Shown here piece by piece: positions 1 to 8,534 of a stretch of 64,000 bases of DNA (the first letter of the stretch is position 1; each line of letters starts with the position of its first letter). This DNA comes from Nitrosomonadales bacterium. Lineage in GTDB: Bacteria > Pseudomonadota > Gammaproteobacteria > Burkholderiales > Gallionellaceae. The notes under the pieces are model-generated. The model saw nothing but the letters and a program-made list of their open reading frames with translations. It was not told where the DNA came from and ran no database searches. A program made the position numbers and the translations under genes. The stretch spans positions 1 through 64,000 of the forward strand of contig JAHFQY010000009.1 in assembly GCA_023259065.1 (NCBI GenBank), written 5' to 3'.

Positions 1-23
1 ATGCCAATACGGGTAATATCCAT
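1..23 (-). CDS. 5' end of a gene that leaves the window
   Basis: On the minus strand a strong ribosome binding site (AAAGGAGGAGGTG, about 40-28) is followed at the right distance by ATG at 23-21. Seven codons are visible, reading M-D-I-T-R-I-G, before the window edge. That is too little to name a product. The strong binding site and the structured leader upstream make a real start likely. It points away from the toxin-antitoxin operon side of the window and shares nothing visible with it. Confidence 0.5.
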
Positions 24-260
24 TTCACACCTCCTCCTTTTGACTGATTGGTTGGACTTTCAGTCTGGCACATTACGATGCCGTTTAGGTGGGAGGTGTC
101 CATTCCATTGCCCTAGCAGCTTGCACACCCCGCAAGCTGCCGCGGAGCTCGGACAGTGCTCGCCGACCCCTCCGCTTGTTTCTACCTGAGCGAGGCGACT
201 CTCAAGGGGAGTGAAAAGCAACTGAAGTGCGGTGTGCGCTCCGCGCACGCTCTTTCAATC
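24..260 (-). other. Candidate structured 5' leader of the truncated gene
   Basis: About 235 bases lie between the truncated gene and the 13-bp hairpin at 268-296, with no convincing coding potential. On the minus strand they hold a perfect 8-bp stem (CAGCTTGC/GCAAGCTG at 117-139, 7-base loop). Nearer the start codon there is a smaller inverted repeat, GACTGA/TCAGTC (42-65). I do not recognise a known riboswitch class. A folded leader is an inference from these two stems and the strong downstream start. Confidence 0.3.
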
Positions 261-267
261 AAACAAA

Positions 268-296
268 GTGGTGTGGGCACACCGTGCCCACACCAC
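268..296. repeat. Perfect 13-bp inverted repeat with 3-base loop
   Basis: GTGGTGTGGGCAC (268-280) and its exact complement (284-296) flank the bases ACC. On the minus strand the stem is followed by TTTGTTTGATT, a weak U-rich tail, so it could end transcription coming from the right. It could also be part of a repeat. There is no adjacent gene end that needs it. Confidence 0.5.
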
Positions 297-299
297 AAC

Positions 300-590
300 A
301 AGTCGTTGGTTTTCTGGTTTTGACTTTTAATCCCCTTATCCGCCACCGAGTAGCGGAGGACAGACGGGGGTAGTCCGACGAATATGTTTGAGCACGTGGC
401 CGCGCAGCGGATCGTGCGAGTTTATGAGGAGGCCCGGCTGTTCGAGCAACGCAGGGAACCTCGAAGAGGTGGCGGATCGGGGTCGCCTTTTCTTGGGTTA
501 CTTTCTTTTGGCGAAGCAAAAGAAAGTGACTAGCTGTCGGGCTACCCCCGACGGTTTTGAGTTTGGTTTTTAGAAAACTTCAAATGCACC
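300..590. repeat. Gene-free intergenic element with an AAAGAAAGT hairpin
   Basis: No credible gene lies here. At 497-530 the arms GTTACTTTCTTTTG and CAAAAGAAAGTGAC form a hairpin with one G-T mismatch and a 6-base loop. I recall this stem, and the peptide it would encode in frame (FLGYFLLAKQKKVT), as a recurrent intergenic sequence in proteobacteria that is often miscalled as a short ORF. I therefore treat the short frame at 388-573 as spurious. Family membership is from memory and was not searched. Confidence 0.5.
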
Positions 591-1037
591 CTACACCGCC
601 ACCTTGAAAATCACCTTGCGTATCTTCCCGCTGCCCACCAGCGGCGCATGCGCATCCTCCGGGAAGAAGATACAGAAGTGATCCGGCGGCACCGCCACCC
701 ATGAGGCGGGTGCATCGTCGAAGAAGCGGATGTCCTTTTCCAGGCTGTGTTCGCTCACCGGATTCAGGCAGTCAGCCAGCGGTTTCCAGCCCATCACCTC
801 ATCGCCGTCCAGTACTAGCTGGATGTCGATGTACTTGCAGTGAGCCTCCAGCCGCGTGTGCTCCTTGGGCTTGCCTTGCGCATGTTCGACGATGACGAAC
901 AGGTCTTCTTCAATGATGGGATAACGCCCCGGTGCGAGCGCAAACAGGTCGGTGTTGCGGATGTAGTCGAAGGCGCGCGCAAACAGCGGATGCAGCGTGG
1001 CGTAACGATCGGATTGGGAGAGGGCGGAGAAAATCAT
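591..1037 (-). CDS. YhcH/YjgK/YiaL family protein (DUF386)
   Basis: This 148-residue protein has the look of the YhcH/YjgK/YiaL family: an E-H-x-R-x-E-x-H-x-x-Y segment near residues 58-69 followed by IDIQLVLDG, and a late FFPEDAHAP stretch. Those are the metal-binding cupin-type positions of the family. Relatives are linked to sialic acid or other sugar metabolism, but the reaction is poorly defined and no sugar genes are near. The start codon overlaps the stop of the antitoxin gene by 4 bp, so it is the third gene of the toxin-antitoxin operon and probably translationally coupled. Family assignment is firm; the role here is unknown. Confidence 0.85.
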   Translation of the reverse strand: MIFSALSQSDRYATLHPLFARAFDYIRNTDLFALAPGRYPIIEEDLFVIVEHAQGKPKEHTRLEAHCKYIDIQLVLDGDEVMGWKPLADCLNPVSEHSLEKDIRFFDDAPASWVAVPPDHFCIFFPEDAHAPLVGSGKIRKVIFKVAV

Positions 1038-1315
1038 GCCGCCTTCTTCAACCGCAATTCCAGCCTGATTTCTGCTGCCGCCAGCATGTTGACCAGTGTG
1101 TCAATGGAGAAGACGTCCACCTTGCCGCGCATCAGATCGGAGATGCGTGGTTGGGTGACACCGAGTGTTTTTGCGGCTTCCGCTTGGGTCATGCCGCTAC
1201 TGCGGACGTATTCGCAGATGGCGCGCATCAGCTCTGCCCGCGCCTTCATGTTTGCTGCTTCGCCGGGCGTATCTTCGATGGCGTCCCACACACTTTTGAA
1301 TCGTTGTTTACTCAT
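1034..1315 (-). CDS. Antitoxin, XRE-family helix-turn-helix protein
   Basis: The 93-residue protein carries a helix-turn-helix at about residues 40-75 (MTQAEAAKTLGVTQPRISDL) of the XRE type found in HigA-like antitoxins. By family it binds and neutralises the toxin encoded just upstream and represses the shared promoter. It overlaps the toxin gene by 4 bp at its start and the YhcH-family gene by 4 bp at its end. The likely operator is the palindrome at 1655-1680. The toxin-first order matches HigBA-type systems. The cellular target is not visible in the sequence. Confidence 0.88.
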   Translation of the reverse strand: MSKQRFKSVWDAIEDTPGEAANMKARAELMRAICEYVRSSGMTQAEAAKTLGVTQPRISDLMRGKVDVFSIDTLVNMLAAAEIRLELRLKKAA

Positions 1316-1650
1316 TTCACACCTCGCATGAGTTCGTTATACCGTTTGCTTGCCAGCGCGATGTCCTGCGCAGAAGTCCGCTGTGTTTTCTTCTGGAAGC
1401 AGTGAAGCACATAGACCGCATTTTTCAACTTGGCGATGTAGATTACGCGGAATGCGCCAGATTCATCCTGAATGCGGATTTCCTGTACGCCTGCCCCGAT
1501 AGTTTTCATCGGCTTCCAGTCATCCGGTTCTTCGTTGTGTTGAACCTTGTCGATCTGGTATCCGGCTTCGCGGCGTGCTGAAAGTGGGAAGGAACGCAGG
1601 TCATTCAATGCGCTACCCAAAAATTCCACCGCTTTGGTATTTGCTTGCAT
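1312..1650 (-). CDS. Toxin, RelE/ParE superfamily (phage Gp49-like, HigB type)
   Basis: From ATG at 1650 the product is 112 residues. It ends with the pattern VLHCFQKKTQ-(13 residues)-RYNELM that is typical of Gp49/HigB-like members of the RelE/ParE fold, and has the usual LRSFPLSARREAGYQI helix early. An in-frame ATG five codons further out (1665) lies inside the operator palindrome, so the inner start is preferred. Most relatives are ribosome-dependent mRNA endonucleases, and some act on gyrase. The first gene of the operon with the antitoxin and a YhcH-family gene. Confidence 0.87.
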   Translation of the reverse strand: MQANTKAVEFLGSALNDLRSFPLSARREAGYQIDKVQHNEEPDDWKPMKTIGAGVQEIRIQDESGAFRVIYIAKLKNAVYVLHCFQKKTQRTSAQDIALASKRYNELMRGVK

Positions 1651-1654
1651 GAAC

Positions 1655-1680
1655 GAATTATACATAATTTTGTATAATTC
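1655..1680. promoter_or_regulatory. Palindromic operator of the toxin-antitoxin operon
   Basis: GAATTATAC (1655-1663) and GTATAATTC (1672-1680) are perfect 9-bp inverted repeats separated by 8 bp, just upstream of the toxin start. The minus-strand arm contains TATAAT, so a bound antitoxin dimer would cover the likely -10 box. The site fits the usual autoregulation of type II systems. Direct binding is an inference. Confidence 0.6.
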
Positions 1681-1703
1681 AAAAGAGGGATCAGTGGCTG
1701 GCG

Positions 1704-3041
1704 CTAGACAAAACGCGCAATCATGCCCTTTTCAACATTGCCTGTTAGCGGGATGCGCACGCGGTGGCCGCTGCCGGGAGCAACGCTTAATGCTTCCCCC
1801 TTCATGGAGCGCATCTCGGTTACATCGACAATGCGGTTGCCGGAGGGGTGGATGATTTCCAGTTTGTCGCCCACACCGAAACGATTTTTTACGTCGATCT
1901 CGGCCATGCCGTCTGCACAGTGCACGATGTCGCCCACGTATTGCTGGCGCGTGCTTTCGGAGTGGCCGCGCATGTAGTTCTGTTGCTCGTGGGTGTGGTG
2001 GCGTTCGTAGAAGCCATCGGTGTAGCCGCGGCTGGCCAGCGCGTCCAGCGCGCCGAGCAGGCCGTAGTTGAAGGGGCGGCCTGCCACCGCATCGTCGATT
2101 GCCTGGCGATACACCTGTGCGGTGCGCGCCACGTAGTAGATGGACTTGGTGCGCCCTTCCACCTTGAGCGAGTCGATGCCGATCTTTGCCAGTTTCTCCA
2201 CATGTTCCACGGCGCGCAGGTCCTTGGAGTTCATGATGTAGGTGCCGTGTTCGTCTTCCAGCACCGGCATCAATTCGCCCGGATGATCGGGGCGCGAGAT
2301 GACGTAGGCGCGATCTGCCAGCGGGTGGCGCGGCTGCGCTCCGCAGTCGGACAGCGCGCTTTCGCTCAGCGCCTTGTCAAAGTCAAAATCGATTTTCTGG
2401 ATATGGCCCGCGCCGTCCTCTTCCGCGTTCTCCACCTTGTAGTCCCAGCGGCAGGAGTTGGTGCAAGTGCCCTGGTTGGCATCGCGGTGGTTGAAGTAGC
2501 CGGACAGCAGGCAGCGGCCGGAGTAGGCGATGCACAGGGCGCCGTGCACAAACACTTCCAGTTCCATGTCGGGGCATTCCTGGCGGATTTCCTCAATTTC
2601 ATCCAGCGACAATTCGCGCGACAAAATCACGCGGGTGAGGCCGAGCGATTTCCAGAATTTAACTGCCGCGTAGTTGACAGTGTTGGCCTGCACCGACAGG
2701 TGCACATCCACTTCTGGCCAGCGCTCGCGCACCATGGCGATGAGGCCGGGGTCGGCCATGATCAGCGCGTCCGGCTGCATCTCGATCACCGGTTGCATGT
2801 CAGCCATATAGGTTTTTACCTTGGCGTTGTGCGGCATCAGGTTGCTGGCGACAAACAGCTTCTTGCCCAGCGCGTGTGCTTCGGCGATGCCGGTGCGCAG
2901 CTCTTCCAGCTTGAATTCGTTGTTGCGCGCACGCAGGCTGTAGCGCGGTTGCCCTGCGTACACCGCGTCTGCGCCAAAGGCGTAGGCGGTGCGCATTTTG
3001 TCCAGCGTGCCGGCGGGTAGTAAGAGTTCGGGTGCTTTCAT
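1704..3041 (-). CDS. trhP: tRNA 5-hydroxyuridine synthesis protein TrhP (peptidase U32 family)
   Basis: The 445-residue protein matches YegQ/TrhP in length and in its U32 features: the start APELLLPAGTLDKMRTAYAF, the central GALCIAYSGRCLLSGYF and the cysteine cluster GTCTNSCRW. TrhP works with prephenate-dependent steps to hydroxylate uridine-34 in several tRNAs. The cysteines are thought to hold an iron-sulfur cluster. It reads in the same direction as metF, 98 bp away across a palindromic repeat. The alternative is another U32 member such as the rRNA hydroxylase RlhA, but that family is usually longer. Confidence 0.8.
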   Translation of the reverse strand: MKAPELLLPAGTLDKMRTAYAFGADAVYAGQPRYSLRARNNEFKLEELRTGIAEAHALGKKLFVASNLMPHNAKVKTYMADMQPVIEMQPDALIMADPGLIAMVRERWPEVDVHLSVQANTVNYAAVKFWKSLGLTRVILSRELSLDEIEEIRQECPDMELEVFVHGALCIAYSGRCLLSGYFNHRDANQGTCTNSCRWDYKVENAEEDGAGHIQKIDFDFDKALSESALSDCGAQPRHPLADRAYVISRPDHPGELMPVLEDEHGTYIMNSKDLRAVEHVEKLAKIGIDSLKVEGRTKSIYYVARTAQVYRQAIDDAVAGRPFNYGLLGALDALASRGYTDGFYERHHTHEQQNYMRGHSESTRQQYVGDIVHCADGMAEIDVKNRFGVGDKLEIIHPSGNRIVDVTEMRSMKGEALSVAPGSGHRVRIPLTGNVEKGMIARFV

Positions 3042-3049
3042 GTTAAATA

Positions 3050-3136
3050 CCTTTGTCAGCCGATTGCACGGATTAAATGGATTGGATATCCAGAGTCAGT
3101 TTGTTTCCGTCAATCTGTCTAATCTGCAGATGACAC
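3050..3136. repeat. Dispersed palindromic repeat, family 1, copy A (degenerate)
   Basis: The spacer between trhP and metF holds GATTGCACGGATT on the left and CAATCTGTCTAATCTGCAG on the right. These are degraded versions of the terminal arms seen at 9415-9535, 32795-32947 and 46770-46888. The element is non-coding. This is the least conserved of the four copies. Confidence 0.55.
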
Positions 3137-3139
3137 AAA

Positions 3140-3979
3140 TTATGCGTGATAGCCCAGGCGCTGCAGGATTTCGCGCGAGGCCTTGGCCTGATTCAGGGTG
3201 TAGAAGTGCACACCCGGTGCGCCGGCCGCGAGCAGTTTTTCGCACAGCTGCGTCACCACATCGAGTCCGAAAGCCTGTACCGACTCCACGTCGTCACCGT
3301 AGCCTTCCAGTGTCTTGCGCATCCAGCGCGGTATCTCCGCGCCACAGGCATCGGAGAAGCGCGCCAGTTGCGAGAAACGCACGATGGGCATGATGCCGGG
3401 CACGATGGGGGCGGTGACGCCGAGTTTGCGGCTTTCTTCGACGAAGCGGAAGTAGGCGTCGGCATTGTAAAAATACTGGGTAATAGCCGAGTTGGCGCCC
3501 GCGCTCATCTTGCGTTTGAAGTTGAGCAGGTCATCGCGCGCCGATTTAGCCTGCGGATGAAACTCGGGGTAGGCCGCTACTTCGATATGGAAATGCTCTC
3601 CGGTTTCGGCACGAATAAACGAAACAAGTTCATTGGCATATTGAAATTCACCGATGCTGGCCATGCCCGAGGGCAGATCGCCGCGCAGTGCAACGATGCG
3701 TTTGATGCCGGCATTTTTATAGGTTTGCAGCAGGGCGCGGATGTTCTCGCGCGTGGAGCCTACGCAAGACAGGTGCGGCGCGGCATCGTGGCCTTCGGAT
3801 TTTATCTGCAGCACGGTTTCCAGCGTGCGCTCCTGTGTGGAACCGCCCGCGCCAAAGGTGACCGAGAAAAATTCCGGCTTGAGCATGGCCAGTTGCTTGC
3901 GTGTGGCCGTCAGTTTTTCCATGCCTTCCGCGGTCTGCGGCGGGAAGAATTCAAAACTGAAAGATTTGTTTTGTGACAT
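3140..3979 (-). CDS. metF: 5,10-methylenetetrahydrofolate reductase
   Basis: The 279-residue flavoprotein has the family start SFEFFPPQTAEGMEKL, with the conserved Glu, then FSVTFGAGGSTQERTLETV and LRGDLP. It reduces methylenetetrahydrofolate to methyltetrahydrofolate, the methyl donor for methionine synthesis. It lies 14 bp after the small membrane-protein gene and in line with ahcY and metK, so the methyl cycle is encoded in one minus-strand run. No separate promoter is evident in the 14-bp gap, so it probably depends on upstream transcription. Confidence 0.95.
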   Translation of the reverse strand: MSQNKSFSFEFFPPQTAEGMEKLTATRKQLAMLKPEFFSVTFGAGGSTQERTLETVLQIKSEGHDAAPHLSCVGSTRENIRALLQTYKNAGIKRIVALRGDLPSGMASIGEFQYANELVSFIRAETGEHFHIEVAAYPEFHPQAKSARDDLLNFKRKMSAGANSAITQYFYNADAYFRFVEESRKLGVTAPIVPGIMPIVRFSQLARFSDACGAEIPRWMRKTLEGYGDDVESVQAFGLDVVTQLCEKLLAAGAPGVHFYTLNQAKASREILQRLGYHA

Positions 3980-3993
3980 GTTTGAGTCTCCGC

Positions 3994-4368
3994 TTATCCG
4001 TGCAAATTGTTGCCGGATGTTGGTGGCTTGCGCGAGAAGATGAGCATCGCGAGCACGGATGAAAAAATACTGTACAGCAAGGCACCCGCCACGCCGACCC
4101 AGAAGCCGCTGACTTCAAAGCCCTTCAGCACCGAGCCGGCGAACCAGAACAGCAGTCCGTTGATGACCAGGATGAACAGCCCCAGCGTCACCACGGTGAC
4201 CGGCAGGGTGAGCAGAATCAGCAACGGCCGCAGCAGGGTGTTGATGAGGCCGAGTATCAGCGCAGCAATCAGCGCGGATTCAATGCCATCCACGGTGATG
4301 CCGGGCAGCACATAGGCCACGGTCAGCAGCGCCAGGGCATTGAGTATCCAGATGACGATGAGTTGCAT
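3994..4368 (-). CDS. Phage holin family / YvlD-like small membrane protein
   Basis: From ATG at 4368 the product is 124 residues, nearly all hydrophobic, with about four membrane segments. The first starts at MQLIVIWILNALALL and the last is the stretch around residues 85-110. NTLLRPLLILLTLP is typical of the family named for mycobacteriophage-like four-helix holins, but there are no phage genes here and a lytic role is doubtful. A longer reading to 4470 adds residues unlike the family. Its place between ahcY and metF recurs in other betaproteobacteria as I recall. The function is unknown. Confidence 0.8.
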   Translation of the reverse strand: MQLIVIWILNALALLTVAYVLPGITVDGIESALIAALILGLINTLLRPLLILLTLPVTVVTLGLFILVINGLLFWFAGSVLKGFEVSGFWVGVAGALLYSIFSSVLAMLIFSRKPPTSGNNLHG

Positions 4369-4481
4369 GTTCAGTATCCAAAAATTGTGCGTAGCAAGAC
4401 AAGAGGGGCGGAATGATTCCGCCCCAATGACTGCTACGCCGTAAAATGTTACCAAGGGTACACTGAACAAGTCCCATTTGT

Positions 4482-4548
4482 CGTTCCCGCGAAGGCGGGA
4501 ATCCAGTCATATCAACAAGCTGGATCCCCGCCTTCGCGGGGATGACGA
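4482..4548. repeat. Palindromic repeat of the GCGAAGGCGGG type
   Basis: TTCCCGCGAAGGCGGGAATCC on the left is answered by its near-complement around 4520-4548, with a loop of about 13 bases. The sequence resembles a short palindrome widespread in proteobacterial genomes. It sits between ahcY and the small membrane-protein gene, so the transcript linking the two would carry the hairpin. Confidence 0.7.
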
Positions 4549-4571
4549 CTTAATCAGTGTTTCCCTAAATC

Positions 4572-5984
<1,413 letters not shown>

Positions 5985-6010
5985 GAGTGACTCCATTCAA
6001 GTTAATGAAT

Positions 6011-6083
6011 GGGCGCAGTTGAAACTTGGAACCGCACCTCCGAGCCTGACAGTCATTACTGCTGCAGCGCCCCTCGGAGGGGG
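6011..6083 (-). promoter_or_regulatory. S-adenosylhomocysteine riboswitch before ahcY
   Basis: On the minus strand the leader reads CTCCGAGGGGCGCTGCAGC, then GTCAGGCTCGGAGG, then CAACTGCGCCC. This is the order and core of the SAH riboswitch: the GAGG-GCGCUGC strand, the CAGGCUCGG strand, and a 3' strand closing on GCGCCC. The class switches its gene on when SAH binds. It ends about 26 bases before the ahcY start. Recognition is by eye against the known aptamer. Confidence 0.85.
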
Positions 6084-6089
6084 TAAATG

Positions 6090-6174
6090 TGTAGGGTGGG
6101 TTAGCGCAGCGTAACCCACCATCTGGATTGTCGCTGTGGTTGGTGGGTTACGGCTGCGCCTAACCCACCCTACA
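6090..6174. repeat. GTAGGGTGGGTTA palindromic repeat, copy 1
   Basis: TGTAGGGTGGGTTAGCGC at the left and GCGCCTAACCCACCCTACA at the right are near-perfect inverted repeats, with smaller inner repeats of GTAACCCACC. The 85-bp element fills the gap between the metK stop and the ahcY riboswitch. A second, diverged copy lies at 51988-52078. It is non-coding and MITE-like in shape. Confidence 0.8.
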
Positions 6175-6182
6175 TGTTGAAT

Positions 6183-7346
6183 TTATAAACCGGCGTCAGC
6201 CCTGAGTGCTGCGGCTTTGTCCGTTACTTCCCAGGTAAAGCCCGGCTCTTCGCGGCCAAAGTGGCCGTAAGCGGCGGTGTTCTGGTACACCGGGCGCAAC
6301 AGGTCGAGCATCTGCACGATGCCCTTGGGGCGCAGGTCGAAATGCTTCTTCACCAGCTCAGCGATTTTCTCGTCCGATACCTTGCCGGTGCCGTAGGTGG
6401 TGACCCACACGCTGGTAGGTTGCGCTACGCCGATGGCGTAGGAAATCTGGATCAGGCAGCGGCTGGCCAGCCCTGCAGCCACGATGTTCTTGGCCACATA
6501 ACGGCCGGCGTAGGCGGCAGAGCGGTCAACCTTGGAGGGGTCCTTGCCGGAGAATGCGCCGCCGCCATGGGGGGCTGCGCCGCCGTAGGTGTCCACAATG
6601 ATCTTGCGGCCGGTCAAGCCGCAGTCGCCCTGCGGGCCGCCGATTACGAAGCGGCCGGTGGGGTTGACCAGAAACTTGATGTTGCCCTTGATCAGCTCCT
6701 TGGGCAGCACAGGCTTGATAATTTCCTCGATTGCGGCTTCGCGTATCTGTTCGAGAGACATTTCCGGTGCGTGCTGCGTGGACAGCACCACGGTGTCGAT
6801 GGAGTGCGCCTTGCCATCCACATATTTGATGGTAACCTGAGACTTCGCATCCGGACGCAGCCAGTTCAAACGACCGTCCTTGCGCAGCTGTGACTGGCGC
6901 TCGACGATGCGGTGCGCCAGATAAATCGGCAGCGGCATCAGTGTGTCGGTTTCGTCGCAGGCATAGCCGAACATCAGACCCTGGTCGCCGGCGCCCTGAT
7001 CGAGGCCATCGTCATAGGCCTTGTTCACGCCCTGTGCTATGTCCGGGCTCTGCTTGTCATAGGCTACCAGCACCGCGCAACCCTTGTAGTCGATACCGTA
7101 TTCGGTGTTGTCGTAGCCGATGCGCTTGATGGTGTCGCGCGCAACCTGGATGTAGTCAACATTGGCGCTGGTGGTGATCTCACCGGCCAGCACAACCAGT
7201 CCGGTGTTGCACAACGTTTCGGCAGCAATGCGCGAATGCTTGTCCTGCGCCAGGATGGCATCCACGATGGCATCGGAGATCTGGTCCGCGACTTTGTCCG
7301 GATGACCTTCAGATACAGATTCAGAAGTAAAAAAATATTCGCTCAT
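6183..7346 (-). CDS. metK: S-adenosylmethionine synthetase
   Basis: The 387-residue enzyme makes SAM from methionine and ATP. It has the methionine-binding [14 protein letters not shown] near the N-terminus, [12 protein letters not shown] near residue 120 and the P-loop-like [17 protein letters not shown] near residue 260. The start follows GGAG on the minus strand. Its long leader contains a canonical SAH riboswitch core, which is unusual for metK (see findings). ahcY follows after a palindromic repeat and its own riboswitch, so both enzymes around the SAM/SAH pair appear to sense SAH. Confidence 0.97.
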   Translation of the reverse strand: MSEYFFTSESVSEGHPDKVADQISDAIVDAILAQDKHSRIAAETLCNTGLVVLAGEITTSANVDYIQVARDTIKRIGYDNTEYGIDYKGCAVLVAYDKQSPDIAQGVNKAYDDGLDQGAGDQGLMFGYACDETDTLMPLPIYLAHRIVERQSQLRKDGRLNWLRPDAKSQVTIKYVDGKAHSIDTVVLSTQHAPEMSLEQIREAAIEEIIKPVLPKELIKGNIKFLVNPTGRFVIGGPQGDCGLTGRKIIVDTYGGAAPHGGGAFSGKDPSKVDRSAAYAGRYVAKNIVAAGLASRCLIQISYAIGVAQPTSVWVTTYGTGKVSDEKIAELVKKHFDLRPKGIVQMLDLLRPVYQNTAAYGHFGREEPGFTWEVTDKAAALRADAGL

Positions 7347-7352
7347 ATATAA

Positions 7353-7406
7353 CCACTCCAGGTAGCAGTGGACAGGCAGGATGTATCGAGAGATTTGAGC
7401 TCACCC
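7353..7406 (-). promoter_or_regulatory. Probable expression platform of the metK riboswitch
   Basis: GGGTGAGC (about 7406-7399 on the minus strand) is complementary to GCTCACC at the 3' edge of the aptamer, so the two could pair when ligand is absent. Closer to the gene, CCACT and AGTGG (7371-7353) form a small hairpin that overlaps the GGAG binding site. Together they suggest control of translation. The pairing scheme is inferred. Confidence 0.4.
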
Positions 7407-7433
7407 AAGCACCCCGTGCCTGGCACAGGTTAA

Positions 7434-7492
7434 CAGGTGAGCGTCGTTAAGACTTGCCGAGCCTGGCGGATATCCGTCGCAACGCTCCTCAG
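7434..7492 (-). promoter_or_regulatory. S-adenosylhomocysteine riboswitch before metK
   Basis: The minus strand reads GAGGAGCGTTGCGAC, GCCAGGCTCGGC and TTAACGACGCTCACC in that order. This matches the SAH aptamer core, including the GAGGAGCG/CGCTC closing stem and the invariant CCAGGCUCG. It is a closer match to the textbook aptamer than the one before ahcY. It begins just after a good promoter (7501-7530). Confidence 0.85.
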
Positions 7493-7500
7493 CAGCGATA

Positions 7501-7530
7501 ATTATACATTGAATCCAGATTTCAGGACAA
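7501..7530 (-). promoter_or_regulatory. metK promoter
   Basis: On the minus strand TTGTCC (7530-7525) and TATAAT (7506-7501) are separated by 18 bases, with TG directly before TATAAT as in an extended -10. Transcription would start a few bases before the riboswitch aptamer. Confidence 0.6.
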
Positions 7531-7643
7531 ATCCGGCCCATGACCTGAAATGCTGCCCACCAGGCAGGTGGCTTGCGCTAAAATGCCACGCGTCCGCAGG
7601 CCAGCCGTAATCTGGCCATAAACCATGCTCTCCCGAATCGCTT

Positions 7644-8534
7644 ATGAGTTCATCTATTGTCGTGTGGTTATTCGACCTACTGGCACGCTTGCCCTTGAGT
7701 GTGTTGCATCGTCTGGGCACGCTGCTGGGCTGGTTCATCTATCTGTTGTCCGGACGTTATGCCGAGCGCCTGCGCGATAACCTGGGCCATGCCCATGACG
7801 GCATGCCGAAAATGGAGTTCCGTAAATTGTTGCGCGCCAGCGTGGCCGAGGCAGGAAAGAGTGTGGCCGAGCTGCCCTGGATCTGGAGGCGATCACTACC
7901 CGAACTGGCGGGCAAGGTGCGCCAGATTCATGGCATGGAGCATGTGGAGCGCGCTCGTGCCGCCGGCAAGGGGCTGATTTACCTGACGCCGCACATGGGC
8001 TGTTTCGAGATACTGGCGCTGCACATGGCTGTGCAGGCGCCGCTGACGGTGATGTATCGTCCGGCCAAGCTGGCCTGGCTGGATCGCGTGATGCGTGAAG
8101 GGCGTCAGCGCGGCCAGGTTACCCTGGCGCGCACCGACATTGGTGGCGTGCGCACCATGTTCAAAACCCTGAAGCGTGGTGAGAGCATCGGCCTGCTGCC
8201 AGACCAGGTGCCCGGCAACGGCGAGGGCGAGTGGGCGGAATTTTTTGGCCGCCAGGCTTACACCATGACGCTGGTCGGGCGCCTGGCCGAATCCAGCGGT
8301 GCAACGGTATTGATGTCGTATGCGATCCGGCTGCCCAATGGCGAAGGTTATGATTTGCACTTCGAGCCTCTGCAACTGGCCTTCGGGCAATCTGTGGCGC
8401 AGCAGATCAATGATGCGCTGGAGAAAGTGGTGCGCACCTGCCCCACCCAGTATTTGTGGAGCTACAACCGCTACAAGACGCCGAGCGGGATTGCCACGCC
8501 AGCTGCGGCCGGGCATGTGGAAGGCAAGGCTTGA
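7644..8534 (+). CDS. Lipid A biosynthesis acyltransferase (LpxL/HtrB family), first of two
   Basis: The 296-residue inner-membrane protein carries the catalytic H-x4-E motif in LTPHMGCFEILAL near residue 115, and the later DQVPGNGEGEWAEFFG block typical of the family. These enzymes transfer secondary acyl chains to Kdo2-lipid A precursors. The N-terminus has one hydrophobic anchor. The next gene is a second member and overlaps it at TGATG, so the two probably add two different acyl chains or act in sequence. It is divergent from metK. Which is LpxL-like and which LpxM-like cannot be told from the sequence alone. Confidence 0.88.
   Translation: MSSSIVVWLFDLLARLPLSVLHRLGTLLGWFIYLLSGRYAERLRDNLGHAHDGMPKMEFRKLLRASVAEAGKSVAELPWIWRRSLPELAGKVRQIHGMEHVERARAAGKGLIYLTPHMGCFEILALHMAVQAPLTVMYRPAKLAWLDRVMREGRQRGQVTLARTDIGGVRTMFKTLKRGESIGLLPDQVPGNGEGEWAEFFGRQAYTMTLVGRLAESSGATVLMSYAIRLPNGEGYDLHFEPLQLAFGQSVAQQINDALEKVVRTCPTQYLWSYNRYKTPSGIATPAAAGHVEGKA

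Noticed and set aside
388-573. Short plus-strand frame encoding FLGYFLLAKQKKVT
   Set aside because: It lies on an intergenic repeat known to be miscalled as a gene, and has no binding site.
1848-3020. Long plus-strand frame opposite trhP
   Set aside because: It is a mirror of the trhP coding strand. It reads as a low-complexity His/Val/Ala-rich product and has no binding site.
3994-4368. Prophage remnant suggested by the holin-family name
   Set aside because: No other phage gene is near and the gene sits in a conserved methyl-cycle run.
4371-4470. Longer N-terminus for the small membrane protein
   Set aside because: The added residues are unlike the family, while the inner ATG at 4368 gives a standard four-helix protein.
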